Shown here: piece after piece, positions 23,300 through 23,328 of the stretch | How the letters are laid out: each line of letters opens with the position of its first letter | Position numbering within the stretch: the first letter of the stretch is position 1 | NCBI GenBank assembly: GCA_965554225.1 | Contig: CBEVZC010000043.1 | Span: 1-23,328 of the forward strand | Reading direction: 5' to 3' | DNA from: BMS3ABIN04 sp965554225 | GTDB lineage: Bacteria; Bacteroidota; Ignavibacteria; Ignavibacteriales; Melioribacteraceae | DNA: 23,328 bases | Notes under the pieces: model-generated | The model's input: the letters and a program-made list of their open reading frames with translations, nothing else | Told to the model about the DNA's origin: nothing | Database searches by the model: none | Translations under genes and position numbers: made by a program

Positions 23300-23328
23300 T
23301 TATCCGTCCTCATTTTATCGATGTCGCC
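23296..23328 (-). CDS. vapB: VapB-type antitoxin, C-terminal end only
   Basis: The last ten codons, GDIDKMRTDK, followed by TGA overlap the toxin ATG by 4 bp. An ending of the form GD(I/L)D.MRTD is common in VapB antitoxins paired with PIN toxins of this kind. The rest of the gene lies beyond the window edge, so the DNA-binding fold cannot be named. Confidence 0.65.
   Translation of the reverse strand, partial: GDIDKMRTDK

Overview
The window is AT-rich and gene-dense, with short intergenic gaps and about 17 intact genes plus several partial or broken ones. A two-propeller sensor kinase, an M64 peptidase, an S9 peptidase and mixed use of Shine-Dalgarno leaders (strong for some genes, absent for others) suggest the Bacteroidota/Chlorobiota/Ignavibacteriota group. 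An Ignavibacteria-like bacterium is the best guess, but no rRNA or other phylogenetic marker is present to confirm it.

Layout. (1) 1-1381, minus strand: a secreted M23 peptidase followed directly by a DJ-1/PfpI protein that runs off the left edge. (2) 1465-9492, plus strand: a secreted M64 peptidase, a CLC anion transporter with CBS and RCK-C domains, the rRNA methyltransferase rsmE, a bacterial SLC12-type cation-chloride cotransporter, and a MOP/MATE-type membrane protein. (3) 9625-14925, minus strand: a compact run of sensor kinase, pncB and pncA, which links NAD salvage to a periplasmic sensor. (4) 14951-18211: two direct copies of a ~270-bp non-coding repeat. They bracket a truncated DNA alkylation repair pseudogene and an intact secreted S9 peptidase. 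(5) 18189-21568, minus strand: radical SAM enzyme, cyclopropane fatty acid synthase and patatin-like lipase, apparently one lipid-related operon. (6) 21703-22495, minus strand: an SPW-repeat membrane protein and a stand-alone CBM48 protein, with a textbook sigma-54 promoter upstream and a terminator hairpin between the two genes. (7) 22904-23328, minus strand: a VapBC-type toxin-antitoxin pair cut by the right edge.

The most interesting signals are: the hairpin-ended repeat, whose right end coincides exactly with the break in the alkylation repair gene and also supplies the last codons of the patatin gene; the radical SAM-cfa-patatin cluster with no assigned product; and the sigma-54-driven SPW/CBM48 unit with an internal terminator.
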